Below are positions 60,056 to 64,000 of a DNA stretch of 64,000 nt, in pieces. A program made the translations under genes and the position numbers. The notes beneath the pieces are model-generated. The model searched no databases. It was not told the DNA's origin and saw only the letters and a list, made by a program, of their open reading frames with translations. How positions within the stretch are numbered: position 1 is the first letter of the stretch; the number at the start of each line of letters is the position of its first letter. The DNA comes from Sorangium cellulosum So0157-2. Lineage in GTDB: Bacteria > Myxococcota_A > Polyangia > Polyangiales > Polyangiaceae. Where the stretch lies: positions 10,244,001 through 10,308,000 of the forward strand of contig NC_021658.1 of assembly GCF_000418325.1 (NCBI RefSeq). The letters are read 5' to 3'.

Positions 60056-63000
60056 ATGAGCATAGATATTTACCGCATTGCAAGATCAGGCATACTAACC
60101 TTATTCATCGGGTTCATTCTCGCCGTCGGCTGCGCAGACACACAGCCGGCGCCGACTCCAGCAGCTGTAGCTTCAGCATCACCACCGTCACCAGAGCCGG
60201 CGGCAGAAGACGACGCAGTGATCTGGACCAGCGACCCCCTCGTCCTGAGGGCGTCAAAATCGTATGCGCCTACTGCGTGGCAAGATGCCGAGGTGAGCGC
60301 GACTAGGCGAGTCGCCTTCGCAGTGCCGCACGAAATCCCGGTGCTGCTCGGGAATAGCGGTAACCAAGCAGCAGAGCTCCGGTTTCGCACGCCTGAGGGA
60401 GATGAAGTTGTGTGCGATTACCGCGGTGGGAGCGACCTGGCTCATCCTGACAGCACATACGAAAAGGCCAAGGCCAGCCGCTACCTATTTGAGCGCTGCA
60501 GCAACGATCTCGAGTCTGGTGCGAACGTCACCGGAACGTGGTTTTACCTGCATGTCGAAAATGGCGACAGCGAGGATCCAGCGCATCTTACGTTGGTCGA
60601 GTTGCGGCTTGGCGACTCTCTGCAAGTGCTTGCGCCGCCAATCTCACCAGAGGAATCCGTGAGAATTCGCGACGCATTTACATGGCAGCAGACTTCGGAT
60701 CTACAGGAGCAAAATGCCGATGGCTTTCCCGCGCTATATTACACACTGGTCTACGTAGAGGAGAGGGAGCAAGTCGAGGCGCTGAATGACATGCTCGTCC
60801 ACTATAGCACGTTACCATTATTTGCCAGTGAGTTAGATCGCTGGCAAGGACAACGCGGGATGTTCACTCATGAAGGCGACGGGCGCGGAATATTCCTATT
60901 TGCACTGATGCCGGGTTCAGTATACAACCTTATCCGCGAAGCTGCGCTCGAAGGCAACGAGCTGTATACTGCTATCGATCTGCGCGAGGCTCCAGCGGAT
61001 GCCCAACTCCCGGACGGGTCGATATCGTATCAATCCTTGCGCAACTCCGGCTTCCGCTTCCGTGATCTGGGTCCGGAGGACGTGGCAGAATGGAACGCGT
61101 CGAACGAAGGGAACTCCCAGCAGGAGTTGTTCAATGCGTTGAAGCGAAGAATTGTCAAAACGATCGCTAGTGTGGCAAAAATCCTGGTACGAAGCGTGGT
61201 TCAGGGCATTGGTGCCGTGGATCGGTGGGCTACCGGCTCGGCGGAGCTTGCTGTGCGCCTCGACGTGCGCAACACGGACCCGAGGTTCGGTGCCGGCACA
61301 CCGATGCAGCGCGCGTGGGGTGTGGGGGCGGGTCAGCCCGTAATCTTGCCCGGCGTACGCGTCAGCGCCTGGCAACGAACCTTGGGCGGCGTTGTTCCCA
61401 CACTATTCTCAGCACACACGGACGAAACTGGGGTAGCGCGCTTGAGAGTCGCTCGCGGCAAGGAGACATCATTCTGCATAGCGACCGAAAACGACGCCGC
61501 CGAAATCACGCGCTTCCTCCTGGAGACAGAGGTGTGTGACTTCACGAAGGCGGGCGGTGGACAAATTCGCTCAAATGTTACCATCAATGTGAGGGTTCAG
61601 CACGGTTACTTCAACATCCTGGCGCAGGCGAGCGAGGGGAGATCTTATCTCCAGGACGTAGTGGGATACACGCCGCGCAAGGCAGAGATCCTGGTCGGCA
61701 GACTCGCCAATTTCGCGTCACTGTTTCGGGATGGCGTGGCCCTGACACCCTGCTTCGGATACCCGAACCTCGCCTACGATAAATTTGTGCAGAGGCTATC
61801 CCTTGCGGTCGCCGCGGTGCCGCTCATCGGTCCAGCGGCTAGCGCCGCGATCCAACTCGCAGGACCAGCGTACGCTGTCGATATGATCGTCGCAGAGGAT
61901 CCCGTAGAGGGCGGTGGTGACAACAACTTCGACTCGCGCGGCATCGTAAGCCACGAATATGGCCACTTCACTCTTTGCGATATGCTCTACCGGCAGGGCG
62001 TCGAGAACATTACCGTCGGTTACACAGACGCCATGCTGAATGCTATCCAGGATGGCGGAGATCCTCCCCCCGACGCGGATGCCGGGTACATCAACGAGGC
62101 GTTCGCCGAGTTCATTTCGGCGCAGATAGCTGGAGGTGTAAACTATATAGACGCAAACATAAATATAGACACAGACAGAAACATAGATTGCAGAGATTTG
62201 TCCACAGCCTGTCGCAGCTCGCTTCAAATGGGATATTGCCTGGCGAGTTCAGAAGGTCGGTGTATGGATCTCAATATGAATCAGTTGGATTCTTTTGATG
62301 ATCAGATCGCGCGTGTGGCAACGTTGCTTCACGATGCATTCGACGGCGCCCCATCGCTGCCGCAGCAGAACTTGCCGGGGAATGTAGACGTGTGGCAACT
62401 CAGCAATGGCCGACTGGTCTATAGCCGGCAGAATCGGACGGGAAGTGCGGATGATGAGACGATATTGCTCGGAGGCCCGTCTCTAAGAACATTGATCTCG
62501 AAGTGGAACGCCCGAGGCCTGTTGCTCACGCAGGACAACTTTCTCGGAGGACTCTCGGATACGATGGCCGATGCAGGCTTCGACTGGTGCAGCCGTTGCC
62601 AGCTCTTCGCGCTGCACGACGAGAGGCGAGGCACCTCAACCGCCGAGCAGATTTGTTTGCAAGAGCCAATTGCTTCGTGGCTTGGCCCTGGAAACCCGTC
62701 GAGAACAGTGTTGCTTCAGCCAGGTCCGGAAGCTAAGAATGCAAAGGTTTGGTCGCATCCTGACCACCGCGATGACAGCTACGGAGGCTCACCCATTCTC
62801 AGCGCGGAGGCATGGACGTGGTCGAGCGTGCCAGGCATAAGACGGAGTTTCTTTGAATTTGATCTGTCATCCATCCCGGCAGGAACGCAGATCCGCGCTG
62901 CAAGGCTGACGCTTCATGCTAACACGAATGTTAGCATATCAGGACATTCGACGCTCTCGGGGCCCAACAACGGGTATCTATGGCGTGTCATGTCACCATG

Positions 63001-63280
63001 GGAAGAGTCAGACGTGACGTGGAACCATCAACCTCACGTGGACTTCGACAGTTCGACACCGATCCCGATCTCGGCTAGCACTTCGAGCGATCAAACATAT
63101 GTGCTCAACGTGACCGATTTGGTCCAATCGATGGTGGACGATCCTGCAACCAACTACGGATTTATGTTACAGCTCGCCGAGGAACAGTATTATCGCGCGC
63201 TGGTGTTCTGGTCGAGCGAAGCCAGCGATGCTTCAGTACGTCCTCGTCTCGATGTGGAGCTGGAGGCGAACTGCCCGTGA
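60056..63280 (+). CDS. Large lipoprotein metalloprotease with DNRLRE-type C-terminal domain
   Basis: 1074 aa. AGAGGATC precedes the ATG after an A-run. Signal peptide with lipobox AVGC, then a Pro/Ala linker. The N-terminal beta domain (VLLGNSGNQAAELRFRTPEG) and middle region lead to a carboxypeptidase-regulatory-like segment (PGVRVSAWQRTLGG). Zinc-protease centre: His633-Glu634-x-x-His637 in SHEYGHF, with a downstream Glu in INEAFAEFISA about 47 residues on (gluzincin-like). C-terminal 885-1070: DNRLRE/CBM96-type beta domain (RRSFFEFDLSSIPAGTQIRA, RLTLHANTNVSISGH, ESDVTWNHQP, VLNVTDLVQSMVDDPATNYG, FMLQLA). Surface protease, AT-richer than flanks. Confidence 0.85.
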   Translation: MSIDIYRIARSGILTLFIGFILAVGCADTQPAPTPAAVASASPPSPEPAAEDDAVIWTSDPLVLRASKSYAPTAWQDAEVSATRRVAFAVPHEIPVLLGNSGNQAAELRFRTPEGDEVVCDYRGGSDLAHPDSTYEKAKASRYLFERCSNDLESGANVTGTWFYLHVENGDSEDPAHLTLVELRLGDSLQVLAPPISPEESVRIRDAFTWQQTSDLQEQNADGFPALYYTLVYVEEREQVEALNDMLVHYSTLPLFASELDRWQGQRGMFTHEGDGRGIFLFALMPGSVYNLIREAALEGNELYTAIDLREAPADAQLPDGSISYQSLRNSGFRFRDLGPEDVAEWNASNEGNSQQELFNALKRRIVKTIASVAKILVRSVVQGIGAVDRWATGSAELAVRLDVRNTDPRFGAGTPMQRAWGVGAGQPVILPGVRVSAWQRTLGGVVPTLFSAHTDETGVARLRVARGKETSFCIATENDAAEITRFLLETEVCDFTKAGGGQIRSNVTINVRVQHGYFNILAQASEGRSYLQDVVGYTPRKAEILVGRLANFASLFRDGVALTPCFGYPNLAYDKFVQRLSLAVAAVPLIGPAASAAIQLAGPAYAVDMIVAEDPVEGGGDNNFDSRGIVSHEYGHFTLCDMLYRQGVENITVGYTDAMLNAIQDGGDPPPDADAGYINEAFAEFISAQIAGGVNYIDANINIDTDRNIDCRDLSTACRSSLQMGYCLASSEGRCMDLNMNQLDSFDDQIARVATLLHDAFDGAPSLPQQNLPGNVDVWQLSNGRLVYSRQNRTGSADDETILLGGPSLRTLISKWNARGLLLTQDNFLGGLSDTMADAGFDWCSRCQLFALHDERRGTSTAEQICLQEPIASWLGPGNPSRTVLLQPGPEAKNAKVWSHPDHRDDSYGGSPILSAEAWTWSSVPGIRRSFFEFDLSSIPAGTQIRAARLTLHANTNVSISGHSTLSGPNNGYLWRVMSPWEESDVTWNHQPHVDFDSSTPIPISASTSSDQTYVLNVTDLVQSMVDDPATNYGFMLQLAEEQYYRALVFWSSEASDASVRPRLDVELEANCP

Positions 63281-63845
63281 GTCCCCGGCGCCTGCTCACT
63301 CGCCTGCTCGCCTGATCAGTGCCATCTCGGACGGCTTGGCGAGGGCGTGGTCCAGCCCGCGGATCGCCCGCCGCGCAGCCCGGAAAGGCCGTGCGAGCCG
63401 TGGCGGGGCTGAATTTGCGTCGGCCGGGTCCCACGTCCATCTTGACAGCCTGGCTCCGCGGGCGACACCCTCCAATTTGTGGCCAAGATCTACTGTACGC
63501 GTTCGGTAGAGCCCATCCTGACGCCGAGCAGGTCCGGGACATAGGCTTGCCGTGCGATGCGAGAGCGACGGCAGCGCGCCGGCACCAGCGGCGAGACCGG
63601 ACTGAGCAGACCGGAGGCGAACACCGAAGAGCGCGCCGCGAGCGACGTCGGCGCGCGGAGGCGGCGTGCCGGCAGATCGAGCGCCTCGGCTGTCGAGCCT
63701 GAGCAGCAGAAGAAGGGCCGCTCGCGGCGCGCCGCAACGGACGGCGGAGCTCCGTCGCCGCCGCGGCAACGCCGGCGAGCAGTGCCCGCGGCGAGCGCGG
63801 CGCCGCCGGAGGTCACCGGTAGCGCAGAGCAAGGCGCTGCAGCGC
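63281..63845. other. Gene-free stretch beside IS66 end
   Basis: No supported gene; open frames here are Arg/Ala-rich shadows. It probably contains the end of the IS66 copy whose transposase runs off the window, but no inverted repeat could be fixed. Confidence 0.4.
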
Positions 63846-64000
63846 TCAGGCGGCCAGCGTGGCCGGCGCCCGGGTCCACGGGCTGGCAGCGAGCCGCTGC
63901 CGAGCGTCGGTGTTCTCGAGGGTCTGCTTCCAGGACTTGGGAGCGAGCTCGAGGACCCGATCGCGCGGCCAGCCCGGCAGCAGGATCAGCACGTCGCGCA
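63846..64000 (-). CDS. IS66-type TnpC, C-terminal end only (runs off window)
   Basis: Minus-strand frame entering from beyond 64000: RDVLILLPGWPRDRVLELAP then KSWKQTLENTDARQRLAASP, stop at 63846. This matches the usual C-terminus of IS66 TnpC proteins (ADVLxRLxxHPxxRIDELLPHxW) and differs from the copy at 4958, so it is a separate element. Confidence 0.65.
   Translation of the reverse strand, partial: RDVLILLPGWPRDRVLELAPKSWKQTLENTDARQRLAASPWTRAPATLAA

Overview
The window looks like an accessory region of a large, GC-rich genome, most likely a myxobacterium of the Sorangium/Polyangium type (Polyangia). This is an inference from several traits seen together: many stand-alone ECF-like sigma factors, glycine-rich lipoproteins, a PEGA/two-helix membrane protein, a VgrG/PAAR cluster with a large partner protein, and repeated IS66/IS1182 debris. 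Several single genes are visibly AT-richer than their surroundings, which suggests recent arrival.

Layout. (1) 1-17.8 kb: a mosaic of IS elements, prophage scraps and single-gene cargo. An IS1182-type transposase with a nonsense codon opens the window. There are two tRNA 3'-end fragments with attached hairpins 8.3 kb apart. A recurring leader element sits about 190-270 nt upstream of otherwise unrelated genes: TIR-FHA, an unknown gene, a cyclase-like gene, a HEPN-like gene, an HNH gene and, further on, an AlbA/Schlafen-type gene at 26.5 kb. A complete IS66 (4794-7448) interrupts this series. A secreted trypsin-like protease, a PLD-like lipoprotein and an HNH endonuclease follow. (2) 17.9-26.1 kb: a type VI secretion island: VgrG with a peptidoglycan-binding tail, an aegerolysin-like/amidase-like effector, a divergent lipoprotein that may be the immunity protein, PAAR, and a large three-repeat partner. 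(3) 26.1-29.7 kb: leader plus AlbA_2 gene, a prophage scrap and a PIN-domain gene. (4) 29.9-34.2 kb: minus-strand set with a PEGA protein and two glycine-rich lipoproteins. (5) 34.4-38.0 kb: plus-strand regulatory cluster with three sigma factors, a membrane-anchored HigA-like protein and a 66-aa protein. (6) 38.2-48.6 kb: a compact ten-gene minus-strand operon that looks like the structural module of a virus-like element (lytic transglycosylase, several small membrane proteins, two beta-rich proteins, a coiled coil, a Cys-protease-like protein with a long acidic tandem repeat, and a DUF3560 protein). It is headed by a repeated palindromic operator and faces a divergent regulator pair. (7) 50-57.6 kb: mixed unknowns, a second AlbA_2 protein, IS66 debris, prophage scraps and a nucleotidyltransferase. 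(8) 57.7-63.3 kb: a sigma/LamG-type membrane protein pair and a large lipoprotein metalloprotease. A partial IS66 transposase runs off the right edge.

How they may work together. The leader-associated cargo consists largely of domain types common in anti-phage defence (TIR, HEPN, HNH, AlbA_2, cyclase fold), so the left third reads as a defence or accessory cassette array sharing one cis element. The 38-49 kb module is the best candidate for an undescribed virus-like system. No integrase, packaging ATPase or replication protein is visible, so its autonomy is unproven.
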